Part shown: in pieces, positions 22,881-34,801 of the stretch | Layout of the letters: every line of letters starts with the position of its first letter | How positions within the stretch are numbered: position 1 is the stretch's first letter | Translations under genes and position numbers: made by a program | The notes under the pieces: model-generated | What the model was told of the DNA's origin: nothing | Databases searched by the model: none | The model's input: the letters and a program-made list of their open reading frames with translations, nothing else | Source of the DNA: Panopea generosa | Lineage: Eukaryota > Mollusca > Bivalvia > Adapedonta > Hiatellidae | DNA: 64,000 bases | NCBI GenBank assembly: GCA_029582155.1 | Contig: CM055911.1 | Coordinates: 22,068,014-22,132,013 of the forward strand | Reading direction: 5' to 3'

Positions 22881-25744
22881 AAAGCACCGAGTAATATTTT
22901 ATGATTGAATATTTTTCAAAATGAATGATTAATAAACGAAATAAATATATTACAATATTGTCAATGTGCAATAAAGATATGTTTCAGTCACTGTTAGAAA
23001 AACAGATACAATTAGATAAGAACTAACATTGGTTTTAATGGTTCGGATAATATGATAATGGCTGACAGAAGACGATTTCAAACTGTCGTATTTTCTTTTA
23101 TCTGCACAATCAGACAACTCGTCGGGGTTCTACGACTTTAATATACCAAGTTTAATTAAACAGACGTTATGCCAATGTAGTAGCAAGTAGGGTTTTTACA
23201 ATCATTTTCAATCGATGCAAAAATTATCATTTTTAGTGCTTTACACAATTACACTGAACATAGTTTCTTACGTCAATTATATCGTATCGTATTAACTGGT
23301 AGAAACGTTAATAAAACATCCATCGCATGTCGCCAAAAATACCAGACATTTTAAATTAAACAGACGTTAGAAAGATAAGCTTAATGATATCGTGCATACA
23401 TTTTTTTCAAAGCGCACAAATGTTGTTTTATGTTTCTTCGGATTTAATAACTGATGAACATTAAATAGGACGAATCGAAGTCGCTTGTATGGTAAGGATT
23501 TAACAACACAACACGACGCAATTTGAAATGGACATTTTAATTAAAAATGCCGGGAATAAGCGTATACATTAATTGCCAATACATATATTCATCAAAACAT
23601 TAAGGCTAAAATAAAAATTAATAGGAGCCAATGAGGAATTAGGGTGATGGTGGTGGATAAAATATAAAAAGGTGACTCGAAAAAATTACACGTCAAGTAT
23701 CCTTGAGTATCCTGTCAGAACTGAGAAATTGACTGGATACCGCGTTCTGTTATAATTTGGGTCGAGTTCACATCGCCCAGGAACCAATATATTAAAGGTG
23801 GTGCCGAATAATGTTTTGGTAAACTATACCAGCCAGATTAGAACATAAATCATCAGACATAAATACTGTATCTGACATATAAACTATATTTATTTCCTAA
23901 ATAAAAAATATCGAAGTATGGTTGAAGTCATCAACTCGTTCATCAATCGATTGTTTGTTAAAAGTTTCTACAATCCAGGCACTAATAAAACATTTCCCTT
24001 TAAAAGACAACATTTATAAAACCTTTCAGTATTTTTAAAACATCAAATCTCACGCGATTACCCTGCAATGCAAATTAGTGATCAATAACGAGTGTCACCA
24101 TTCCAGTTGGCATTAAATGACATTGAATGAGTTTTGAGAAGTAAAGTTGGTATCATTCGGAGTTTTAATGATTCGATTATTTGCCCTTCAAACTAGTTAC
24201 ATTGTTATAAAGAGACATGCTGTCGTCCATCGACCCTGTACATTTCCAATCGTTGTGTTTAAAATAACACATAATTAATGTAGTGACTACTCCTTAGTTC
24301 AATATAAATATCTTTAACTAAGTCATTTGTATTGATATTTATTTCAAAATGTACCCAAACATTCGGTAGCAGGATCTACTCGCTGAGCATAACTTTATAT
24401 ATACTTATTCTTCGCCAATTACATTTTTCATAAAATAACATTCTATTTTACATGACTGTCAATAGATGTTGACTTACTTTATGAGCAAATGCAATCGCTG
24501 CAGAAACGAGACAGTAGATCGACATCAACAATTATCTCCTTTGTCCTGATACAACCGGCAGAGATATGGATAATATGCTAATATCAGTATTGTTTAATAC
24601 AAAACCAGAAACGTTGAATATTTGTTTGCAGTTTCGTAGCCATATAATCATATAAACGTGTTTTATGTAGTGTCTCGGATGTCAATATTTATCTAGGGGG
24701 AATTTTGAACAGCAGTTCAGAAAGTAAATATGTTAACGTAACGTAAATTATCTGCAATATTAATATTAATTGTATTGATTATTCAAATCTCGTGTATTAG
24801 GTTTTGGTAAGCGACAATACATGATTTCAATAGGCGCTTGTCAAAGCGTTTTAGTAATTGAAAACGAATTTTAACAGAAAATATTGTACACTCAACTGGT
24901 ATTCATGTATTTAGAATATCCTAGACGTCTTATTGCAGAGTAGGACGTTCTTCAAATTATCTTAACATTACGATATATTTACACCTTGATTCGCAAACAC
25001 TTATGCGATGCGTTTGTTTAATAAAGCAAAAGTCAAAATAATTCGTATCGCTGGTATACATTGTCTGCTAAGTTAATAAAAGAAGACATATGTTTTATAG
25101 GAGACGTACCACACTTAGCACAAAGTTTGAACAATAGCAAAAGTGTACCATCGAGTTATGGTAGCCACAATCATTAACCTGATACCAGATGTCAATCAAA
25201 CAGGTCGATAATCCGATTAACGATCGACACCCATTGCTACGCCGCCATTTTCTTTAAACAACCTTACGATATCTAAGCATACACTACATTATAAACATAA
25301 CCACGTGGCCAGTTGGTGGGGTGAAAGTCGATCTCGTGCAAGGTTCATTATGTAAAAAATAAACATACACTTGTTTTACTCAAACATTTTACATCGATTA
25401 AATGATGATTCAGTCATGCGCAGTGAAAATGTGTGTAGTAGTAAAGTGACAATTAAACGGATATTTTTTAAAAATAGGTATTTTATATGTTGTTTTTTTT
25501 TGTTTTGTTCGATTGGTATTTGGCAAAATGCATTTCCCTATGATCTATGTAAATCTATATAATTACAAACTCCATCAAGAATACAACATAATACGTCCTT
25601 CAAATAATTGGTTAGAATCGTACGCATCACCGTTATAAATACATGTATAATGGTAACGGAATTTTATACTCAAATGAAAATGATTATTCAAACTGTATTG
25701 ACTAATCTATAAAATAAAAACATAATGTATACGTGTTATATGAC
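22881..25744. other. AT-rich stretch without recognisable gene
   Basis: About 2.9 kb. Only short frames occur (63 codons at 25,371-25,562). No tandem array, terminal repeat or RNA gene was seen. The segment around 25,300 (GGCCAGTTGGTGGGGTG) looks faintly like a tRNA A box but has no B box partner. Confidence 0.45.
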
Positions 25745-25868
25745 ATTGGTCTATTTATATCTTATGACAACATTACATATGCTAAAACTCGATTTGCTAT
25801 AATCCATGAAAACAGAAAGACTTAACTATCCTCTTATACGTAACGAGTTACTATCCTTTGCCAAAATA
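25745..25868 (+). repeat. Left inverted terminal repeat of the DIRS fossil
   Basis: It starts ATTGGTCTATTTATATCTTA, followed by the phrase GACAACATTAC, and ends with TATCCTTTGCCAAAATAC. The inner 60 bp, from GAAAACAGAAAGACTTAACT to CCTTTGCCAAAATAC, match the complement of the right repeat almost perfectly. The outer half is more diverged, as is usual where the two DIRS ends differ. Confidence 0.85.
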
Positions 25869-25880
25869 CGCGCATGCGCG
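25869..25880. promoter_or_regulatory. NRF-1-like palindrome just inside the DIRS left repeat
   Basis: CGCGCATGCGCG contains the NRF-1 core GCGCATGCGC. It sits directly after the left inverted terminal repeat and about 380 bp before the first Gag-like frame, where a retrotransposon promoter would be expected. In this AT-rich window such a CpG-rich dodecamer stands out. A role in driving the element is inference. Confidence 0.4.
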
Positions 25881-26257
25881 AAAGTAACTTCCTCTTCTGT
25901 TTTCGTGACCTCGTGAGAGGTAGTTAATTCGAATTCACTCGTAAAAATTGGTAATTTTCCACGGTTTCTTCGTTATATAGTTGCGTTTAATTGTTTTATT
26001 AAGTTGCACATTCATTAGTTTGTAGTTGTGTTACTTCTTTTCAGCGAATAAATTCGCTTTACAGTTTTATTTCTCAGTTTTTTTTTGGAAGAATTTCACG
26101 GTTAAATTATTAAAAGGTAAAATAGTCGACGAGTTTCTTCGCCATTTAACTGTTTTTTCAAATAATATTTGTAAACTAATCGGCGAAATTGCTCGCCAAT
26201 TTTGTTTTATATTTCAGGATATTTGTACAACCTGCATTTTGCATATATTTGTACAAA

Positions 26258-27858
26258 ATGTCCGAACATAGCATGTATAGTGTTGGGAATCCCTCAGATC
26301 CCAAGGGCCTTCCCATGGAGCAATGTCTCTTGAAGGCACCGTTGGTGTTAGAGCTACACCCTTCGTTAGACCTTCGACCTCCGGGTCTGTCTACAGGGAG
26401 TCTCCAAGGGCTAGGGCTAGTACTGCAACCCAGAGAGAAACGGATAGAAGGAGTCTTTCCAGGAGCTCCTCCAGACCCGCCAGCTATCACCGTCCTAGCA
26501 GCGCACAGCGGCACAAAGATAGGAGACACAACAGGCGGTCGAGAGATACTTCCCGTGAGAAGGGAAGGAAAAGTAGAAGTAGAAAAGGTATAGTTTCTTG
26601 TTCTTCTTCGAGTTTTGACTTTTCGGGTTTCTCTTCCCCTTCTTTTTCCAGGGATTCCAGGGGCAGATCTAGACATAGGAGTAGGGATCATGATATTCTC
26701 GACAAGATTTCAGCGGCGGTCAATTCTCTATCCAGTTCACATCGTCGAGGTCATAAACGTGCAAGGAATGCGAGATCTAGATCTCCAGTACATTCTCCCT
26801 CTACTAGGTCAAACTTTTCTAGGGTTGCTCCTCCTTCCATTGACAATGAGGACATTTTGGTTGAGGGTTTGGAATCACACTTGCACCGATACTCAGAGAT
26901 GATTTTTCTTCTTAGAGAGAGATTGGTCCCAGAACTTTGCCCCACGGTAGTTTCTACACCCTCTACTGTTCAGGGTACCTCAGCCTTAGATTTTTTTAAG
27001 ACTGATACTCCGCCTTACTCTAACATTTCTTACCTCAAAGTAGTCAGGTAACAACGGTTACAGGAGAACCGAGAGGGGAGGAGATGGTCCCATATGGCCC
27101 TCTTTCTCACTTTCCTAAGGCGCTTACGAAAGACAGGTTGAGCTCGAATTTAAAGAATTTTATCAGACGGCATAGGAAATTCTACGTTCCGCAGGACCCT
27201 TTTTTTCCATTGGATTCCCCTGTTACGGATCCTTCAGTGAATGAACTTTTGAAACCAGGCTTATCTAAGTTTTCTTCTTTTGCAATTACTCCGCAATTAC
27301 TTCTTTAGATTCGTTGGCTCGCTTAGGAGTTCAGGTCAATTCTCACTCTGATCTATTTCTATGTGGTATCTTGTCTATTCTGCCAGACCCTAACCCTTCA
27401 CCTGAAGCTCTTCTCGAGCTCCAGAAATACCTCCAGTCAACAGCTAGGGCCAACGCCAATATGATGGAGGTTTTGTCAAGCTTTCACAATCCCTAACTTT
27501 AGTGAGTCGGGATTCTCTTTTGGAGCTAAACCCACAGCTGGTTTCTAGTCTGAGGGTTGTTCCCTTTAACTCTCCTACACTTCTTGAACCTAATTTCCAG
27601 GAAGTGGTCAAGATTCATAGAGAAGAGATTAAGAACTCCTCTTTTCAGCGGTTAGCCATGGCCAAGCTTCATACTAGACCTCCATTACGATTTCCACCTA
27701 AAGTTCCTCAAGTTACAGTCAGTAAGGCTCCAGTAGTTAGGTCTAGAGCCCCCAGATTTCCTCAGACTTCTTCTTCCCGGGTTACTTCTTACCAGAAAGG
27801 AAGTAAGTCTAACAGAGACAGGGGCAGGGGCAGAGGAAGTAGAGCGCTTGCCCCATAG
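26258..27858 (+). pseudogene. Gag-like region of the DIRS fossil
   Basis: The region opens with MSEHSMYSVGNPSDPKGLP and continues into a segment dominated by Arg and Ser (for example SRSRKG, RRSRDTSREKGR), as in the basic N-terminal parts of DIRS ORF1 proteins. It ends with a Gly/Arg-rich tail just before the RT region. Long frames are present in more than one reading frame and the copy is broken in a few places. Assignment rests on its position before the RT and on composition, since Gag of DIRS elements has no strong motif. Confidence 0.6.
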
Positions 27859-28353
27859 GGGTGCCCGCTCCGGGTCTTTACAGAATTGCCGGGTTCTTCC
27901 AACCTAAATTGGAATATCCCAAGGCAAGACATTCCCACAGGAGGCAGACTTTCAGCCTTCTCAGAGGCCTGGGAAAAAATCGCAGTCCCTTGGACACTGT
28001 CAGTGATCCGGGGAGGGTATCTCATTCCTTTCGGGGTCAATCCTCCAACGGTTTCATTTCCCCAAAGATTCTTGAAAAATCTACGGTATCCTTCAAAGCA
28101 GGAGATTCTCGACACAGAAGTAAAGAATCTTCTGTCTCTTGCTGCTATCGAGCCGGTACTCCCCTCCTTTCACAAGAAGAGGTTCTACAGTCGTCTTTTT
28201 GAAGTTCCCAAAAGCTCGGGAGGATGGAGAACCATCATCGACCTTACTCACCTGAACAAGTTTCTTTCCACACCCCACTTCAAAATGTAGACCCTCGACT
28301 CCATTTGTATAGAACTTCAAAAGAATGAGTGGGTTACTTCTCTGGATCTAAAG

Positions 28354-28808
28354 GTCTCACTGAACAATTACCTCCCTTACATGACGGTAGCAAGATTATT
28401 ACGCCCAAGAAATTAGAGCTGTGTAAAGCGGTTGGGTAATTTTTTTTTTAAAAATGCATAACATGTCATATTTCTTTGTGCATATGGGAACATTGGAACA
28501 TTTTCATGATTTCTGCAAAGTTTTGGTGACCCTGGGAACTGTTTGATGATGCTATAACAGTTTAAAGATGCGTAGTGATACACTGCAACAAATGGGCAGA
28601 ATTGTCAAAAATGAAGGGGTGCCATCAAACCATCGAAATTGTGAAAAAGCAATCTGGTCAACCCCATGTTTTTTTCTGCATATTTGGACCAACAGAGGAC
28701 TATCTATGGGAATAAGGCACTTTTAGAACCATTGGTAATGTATCCAGTGTTCCAGAAGTGCATGTCTCTATATGTAGAACAGTACAAAATTAATTGGTGT
28801 GTGAGACG
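28354..28808. repeat. Left terminal direct repeat of the nested element
   Basis: 455 bp, starting GTCTCACTGAAC and ending GGTGTGTGAGACG. The first seven bases and their complement near the end form a short inverted repeat. An incidental open frame begins near 28,666 in both copies. The bases directly inside this copy are TTCAAG. Confidence 0.85.
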
Positions 28809-30979
28809 TTCAAGAACCAGATCATTTTCGGTAGACGCTGAAAGGAAACTGCATCTTTGTGATTCAGATTTACTTTCTTGTTCAAAATATGTCACTTTCT
28901 ATGGGAAATACTGTATTTGAAACCTCTAAATGGAAAAATAAGTGTATTTTTATGAAAAACGGATGACTTTGAGTGAAATAGAGAAGTGTCACACAGGCAA
29001 AACCAAACTTGAAGCTAAAACAGTAAAGCAATTAGGGCAATGAGACTGAGCAGCTGAAAATTTGTCATGGAAATGTTGGAATCAGGATTTATTCAATTCA
29101 ATGGAAGGAACACAAAGTGAGATCATCTACTTAACTGAAAAAGAAATGATCATGTATGCAAATATGCTTTGCTGCATCATGTGATAAGACTTGATTTTAG
29201 CCATCTGTCTCAAAATCCTGGCTAAAATGAATAGAAGTTTGCACTTAAAAACACTTGAAAGTCACACAGAGACAGTGATGCTAATATATCACAACAAAAG
29301 CATGTCTAGAGCATTCACTGCATCCAGATTTCATAATTCATGTAAGTTAAACCATCTTTTTGTGTTAGAAACTCATTATTTATGTATAATTCATACCCCA
29401 CCCACATAAAAATGGTAACACTTGTCGCGATACTGTTTCCACTCTTTAGCGCATGCTTTTTGACAATACGGTTGGTCGCGTATGAGCAATATTGTTTTTA
29501 TGTCGCTGTTTATCAATTAATATTATATTGATCATGAATTATGGAGAAATTTCCTGTTTCATTATTTTGTCATTGATATTTGTTATCAACAGCTCTGTAT
29601 CCAGTTTTCGATAACCGACCGCCAAACTGTCACGTTTCATTTTAATGGTATGGCGTATGACTGCCATTTTTGTTTTACTGTCATTTTTTTCTCCTCATTG
29701 TTGATATTTATGCGGCTGGGTCTGGCTTATACACAGTATTTACCTACTCTTGGACATTCAGTTAAATAGTAAAATGCGACATCTTTGAAATGACGCGAAA
29801 CAGATTCGCCTAATAATTTCTCAGCGTTTAGTTAACCTGTGCTTGAAACTTTTGTACCATCATCTGATTTCTTTCTGTTGTTCTTCTTACTTTTCTTTCA
29901 AATAAAAATACATGATGCTTGCTAAAGAATATAGATTTTGCTTATTGAAGACGATGTTTTTTAACTGTCTGTTATTGAATGTGTACAATATTTTTCTCCA
30001 CATTCAACAGTATAGCATTCTCCAATATGATAATTTCTAATTTTTATATAATTATTGCAACAACTCTATTTTAACTGCCCATTTTTTTATGCCAGTTTTG
30101 GAAAATCTGTAAAGTAACGAGTCATCTCGCGACAAGTATTTCTTATCGCGATATTCTTTGGTATATTTATTTCAAACTAATTTGTCGTAAAGAGATGCGC
30201 TTTAGCAAACCGTCTTTTTGCAATGAGCTTATCGGTCCAGCCAAATATGCTGTATCCATATTTTGTCTCATTTTCATTCATCGTTTCATTTTCTTGCTTT
30301 AAAGTGACTTTCATGCACACTTTACATTTATTTGCTATTTTTATTGATAAAATAAACAAAATAGTATTGGAATTTAATATATGCCTAATAGATACCTCAA
30401 TTGGTAAGCGATATATTCATAGTTGATAATGAATCTAATGCATGTACACAAGTATGTTATTCATTCATGTATTGATAAAGGGGGCATGGTTAGTGTCAGT
30501 GACATGCAAACTATTGCTGGGCACCTTCAAACATTAATATTTGTTTGTTATAGATGTAAAAAAAGTCAAATATATAGTTTTGCAACAAAACAGAGCATTA
30601 TTTGAAGCAAAAACAACTATTTATCCATATATGGTCATGTATTTTGACACTTAAGTTATGTAATGTTGCATATACAATAAAATGAATATGCAGTTAGATA
30701 GATACACTATAGGAGGCAATACAAGGACATTTTCAAAGTATTTATTTTTCTAGAATTATTTTTAATTAGGTACAATGGCTAAAAATTTTTGGCAGTTTTC
30801 CCTATTTTCGAGTCGTCCGAAACTGATTTATGCATGTGTGACTGCCATCTTATTTTGGTGCATGAATTCGAAAACAGTTACGTGATGAATTCAAAAGGCT
30901 TATTTATATATTTAGAAATGGTAAAGGTTTGTTCGACAAAAATTTCAGTCACATGTCATGACAATTTCTACTCTTCAAG

Positions 30980-31433
30980 GTCTCACTGAACAATTACCTC
31001 CCTTACATGACGGTAGCAAGATTATTACGCCCAAGAAATTAGAGCTGTGTAAAGCGGTTGGGTAATTTATTTTTTAAAAATGCATAAAATGTCATATTTC
31101 TTTGTGCATATGGGAACATTGGAACATTTTCATGATTTCTGCAAAGTTTTGGTGACCCTGGGAACTGTTTGATGATGCTATAACAGTTTAAAGATGCGTA
31201 GTGATACACTGCAACAAATTGGCAGAATTGTCAAAAATGAAGGGTGCCATCAAACCATCGAAATTGTGAAAAAGCAACCTGGTCAACCCCATGTTTTTTT
31301 CTGCATATTTGGACCAACAGAGGACTATCTATGGGAATAAGGCACTTTTAGAACCATTGGTAATGTATCCAGTGTTCCAGAAGTGCATGTCTCTATATGT
31401 AGAACAGTACAAAATTAATTGGTGTGTGAGACG
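30980..31433. repeat. Right terminal direct repeat of the nested element
   Basis: 454 bp, about 99 percent identical to the left copy. The six bases directly before it are TTCAAG, the same hexamer that follows the left copy. Confidence 0.85.
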
Positions 31434-31962
31434 TAAAGAATGCTTACTTTCACATTCTGATACATCCAGATTCAAGGCGATACCTTCGCTTCCTTTGGCA
31501 AGGTTCAACCTATCAATTTCGAGCTCTTCCCTTCGGTCGTGCACTAGCACCGTACGTTTTCACTCGAATAGTAAAGTGCGTATGTTCCCATGTGCCTTTT
31601 ATGGGTATTCGTCTCCATACTTACCTGGACGACTGGCTCCAACCCGCCAACTCCATGGACTTGGCTCTGCAACACTCAAGACGTCTTATAGATCTTGTGT
31701 TTGAGCTGGGCTTCATTTCCCAACTGGGACAAGTCAGAATTGGTGCCCTGCCAAATATTTACATTCCCAGGAGCACGTTTCCTACTACATGAAGCCTTAT
31801 TGGGTCCTTCTCTAGAGAGAGAGTCAGATTATTTCAGGTGAATCTGGAACATCTTTTTTCAGTTCCCTCTGCCTCAGCCAGGGAACTTCATTCTCTACTG
31901 AGTCAGATGGAATCTATATCCAAACTCCTACCACAGGACAGAGTACACAAACGTCCTCTGAA

Positions 31963-32560
31963 GTGGGCAATCAAGGACGATGGAATCAAGTTTTCCAACT
32001 CTGGGATTACCAGATAAATTTAGGCTCTTGGTTCCGGAAAGTCACTCAACAATGGAGGGACACAGACTTTCTCATGTCCTTGGTTCCACTCCACCCCGCA
32101 AGCCCGGATCTTCATCTTTTCATAGATGCCAGTCTCAAGGGATGGGGAGCTCACCTGGGAGATCTTCACGCGGCAGGGTCTTGGCCCAATCATTTATTGA
32201 CGAGCCATATAAACGTATTGGATATGAGGGAAATTTTTCTGGCCCTACAGTCCTTTCTAGATACAGTTCGAGGACACTCGGCCATGCTAGCCACGGACAA
32301 CACAACCGTAGCAGCATATGTGAACAAAGAGGTGTGTGTGTGGGGGGGGGGATGGGAGGGGGGGGGGGGCTCATTCTCAAGAGCTCTCGAACTTGACAAC
32401 GGAGACTCTGACTTGGTACTCCCAATTAGGAATCTTTATCAGAGCCAGGGATATTCCAGGCAAGCTGAATGTTCTGGCAGATTCCCTTTCCAGGAATACC
32501 TAGATAGTTCACACAAAATGGATGTTGCATTGATCAACACTAGCTCAGGTGTTCCAACAT
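31963..32560 (+). pseudogene. RNase H region of the DIRS fossil
   Basis: The segment LHLFIDASLKGWGAHLG supplies the first catalytic Asp (about 32,125). DMREIFLAL supplies the Glu (about 32,230), and LATDNTTVAAYVNK supplies a further Asp (about 32,296), in the spacing usual for DIRS and retroviral-type RNase H. The domain follows the RT directly, as in all DIRS elements, and would remove RNA from the RNA-DNA hybrid. The copy is not intact. Confidence 0.8.
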
Positions 32561-32859
32561 TGGGATACATCTCACATAGATCTCTTTGCTACTCGGTTGA
32601 ACAACCAACTACCAACTTTTGTGTCACCAGTTCCAGATCCCCTGGCATGGGCAATAGATGCTCTGTCAATTCCGTGGCAGGGTCTGTTCGCATATGCATT
32701 CCCTCCACTTCTATCTCGGGTACTTCTGAAAGCACAGAGAGAAGACTGCTTGCTGATTTTGATAACACCATTTTGGACAGGACACCCATGGTTTCCAACA
32801 CTGCTATCACTATTAGTGGCTCCTCCAATAGTTCTTCCTCTCAGACGAGACCTTCTGTG

Positions 32860-33990
32860 TTAACCTCTATCTCGTCTAGATCACGCCAGGCCAGAAGTGT
32901 TTCATCTTCACGCTTGTCTCTTATTAAACAACATCTCGAAGCAGAAGGATTTTCTACTCGAGTTGCCAACAGAGTCTGTACTTCTAGAAGATCTTCCACA
33001 AATGCACTTTATGAGTACAGATGGAAATGTTGGGTGGATTGGTGTGGGTCAAGGTCACTGGATCCACATAATCCAACTTTGAGTTCTCTATCAGAGTTTC
33101 TTGTGTCACTTTTCGAAGATAAATGTCTTTCACCATCTTCAGTTAAAGGTTATCGTTCGGCCATTTCGGTAACACTTAAGCAGGTTTCAGGCAAGGATTT
33201 TTCTGATAGTCCACTACTCTCTAACATAATTAGGAGCATAGAATTAGAGAGACCAGCATCTTCTCAGGTCACTCCTAAATGGGACATTCTTCTGGTCTTG
33301 AAGGCCATTTCAGGTCCTCCATTCGAATCACTTATTTCTTGTTCGAGAAGGGAATTAACTTTAAAAACTACTTTCCTTCTAACTCTAGCTTCGGGGCGTA
33401 GACGTAGTGAGCTACATGCTTTATTAGGAACTGACGATTCCATTTACTTTGCAGTAGATGGCTCTTCCATTACATTACATTTCTTTCCGGGGTTTCTCGC
33501 CAAGAATCAACCTCCTTTGGTTGCTAGTCAGTCACTGGTTATCCCAGCTCTACCTATAGACAACCCAGATAACGAGTTTCTTCCTCTGTGTTATGTCCAG
33601 TGAGAAAAATCTACTTGGATCGCTCTAAGGCATGACGCAAGAACAGGAAACGGCTTTTTGTTCCTTATCATCCAGAGGCCATAAGAGAAATTTCTCTTTC
33701 TTCCATTTCAAGATGGATCGTAGAGACAATTAAGTCCTCCTATGAGGTGGAAGGAGTAGAGCTTCCAAGATCCAACCCAACAGCCCATGAAGTTAGAGCT
33801 TCTTGTCTTCTTCTCTTGCTTTGCTGAATTCTATTCCTCTGGATCGTATTCTAAGAGCATGTTACTGGAGTTCCCATAACTCTTTTACTAGGTTCTATCT
33901 CAGAGATTGCTCTCTTTTTAATAATGATTTACTGACTTTAGGCCCTATTGTGGCAGCTCAGTCCGCGATCAGGGTTGAACCTCGAGTTTG
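32860..33990 (+). pseudogene. Tyrosine recombinase region of the DIRS fossil
   Basis: The N-terminal SAM-like part includes YRWKCWVDWCGSRSLDP and SSVKGYRSAISVTLKQ. The catalytic part shows LASGRRRSELHAL with the first conserved Arg (about 33,397), the HEVRA box (His-x-x-Arg, about 33,786-33,797) and FYLRDC with the candidate nucleophile Tyr (about 33,896). These are the R...HxxR...Y landmarks of tyrosine recombinases, which integrate DIRS circles. Position after RNase H agrees with the DIRS1 layout. The copy is not intact. Confidence 0.82.
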
Positions 33991-34668
33991 AGTTTGTTTA
34001 ACAAACTTTACAATGTTAGACTAGGTAGTTTACCTCCTATTGGTGGTTGTTTTTATGTATCAGGATTCCTGATCACATAAATTAATTTTATATTTTTATA
34101 CTTTTATTTTGGATCTTACTGACATTGTTTAATCTCAGTAATTGAGGTGATGTATCTCTAACATAAGATATCAATTTATAGATACATGGGTCACCTACTC
34201 GACTTCTGAAATTCTGATTTTGTCGATTTATGTTAGAAAATACAATATATATATATATTACAAAAAATATTAATTTTTTGTTGACCTTTTGACTGACGTG
34301 TCTCCGGGTATCTTTGACTAGAGTTGCCTCAGTCTATACATGCAGAGTAGTTTTATTCTGCTACTTTATAATATGGATTGAATTACAAGCTGTACTTGTT
34401 GGGAGGATGGTTTTCTACAGCTACACATCTTTCTTCCACTACTCTTTCTTTCCACTCCGGAGATGTTACAGCCCTTACAGACGGTTCTGCAACGTATGTA
34501 AGTTTTGTAGCACTATTATAGTTTATTCAGTTTAGTTCTATGTTAAAGTTCATAACTTATTTTACATGACATATCTTAGTTTTTTAAGATAATTTTCTTA
34601 CAGGCTCCACTGTTCCCTTTTATTTTGACTTATCTATCCTCCCCTCCCCAGGTTTTTATGTTAAAGTC

Positions 34669-34764
34669 AGCATATGTAATGTTGTCGTAAGATATAAATA
34701 GACCAATATAAAAAAATTGAATTCATTTTATTATTTGTCTATAGTATACTTACGACAACATTAC
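34669..34764. repeat. Internal complementary region of the DIRS fossil
   Basis: The first part, AGCATATGTAATGTTGTCGT up to TAAATAGACCAATAT, is complementary to the outer edge of the left terminal repeat. The second part, from TTATTTGTCTATAGTATACT to ACGACAACATTAC, is complementary to the outer edge of the right one. It thus carries the joined ends of the circular form in inverse orientation, the template used to restore the termini. The joint falls at the ATT shared by both ends. Confidence 0.85.
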
Positions 34765-34801
34765 AAACCCTCCCCTCCTCAGAAGAGGATATTGCTTTCG
34801 G

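Larger units (their letters stand above)
28354..31433. mobile_element. Nested LTR-like element with 455-bp terminal direct repeats (fossil, no pol seen)
   Basis: Nearly identical direct repeats (28,354-28,808 and 30,980-31,433) enclose about 2.17 kb. TAAAG occurs directly outside both ends (28,349-28,353 and 31,434-31,438), a 5-bp target duplication like that of LTR retrotransposons. Each repeat starts GTCTCAC and ends GTGAGACG, not the usual TG...CA. I find no primer-binding site, purine tract, Gag, RT or integrase inside, so it would be a non-autonomous element of the large-derivative type or something outside the known LTR orders. The two repeats differ at only about 5 of 455 positions, so the insertion is much younger than the DIRS copy it entered. 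Confidence 0.7.
27886..31795 (+). pseudogene. Reverse transcriptase region of the DIRS fossil, split by a nested element
   Basis: The N-terminal part (27,886-28,353) contains the typical DIRS phrases GGRLSAF, RGGYLIPF, VPKSSGGWRTIIDLTHLNKF and WVTSLDLK, which are RT fingers and palm motifs. The C-terminal part (31,434-31,795) contains HTYLDDWLQ, with the YLDD catalytic box at about 31,622-31,633. Between the parts lies the element at 28,354-31,433, inserted close to the first catalytic motif of the palm. RT would copy the element RNA into DNA. The copy is dead. Confidence 0.85.

Noticed and set aside
25290-25350. tRNA A-box-like phrase GGCCAGTTGGTGGGGTG
   Set aside because: No B box follows and no SINE body is recognisable.
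29419-30140. Possible second TIR element inside the nested element (ACTTGTCGCGA ... TCGCGACAAGT)
   Set aside because: The matching ends are only about 11 bp and the flanks show no target duplication.
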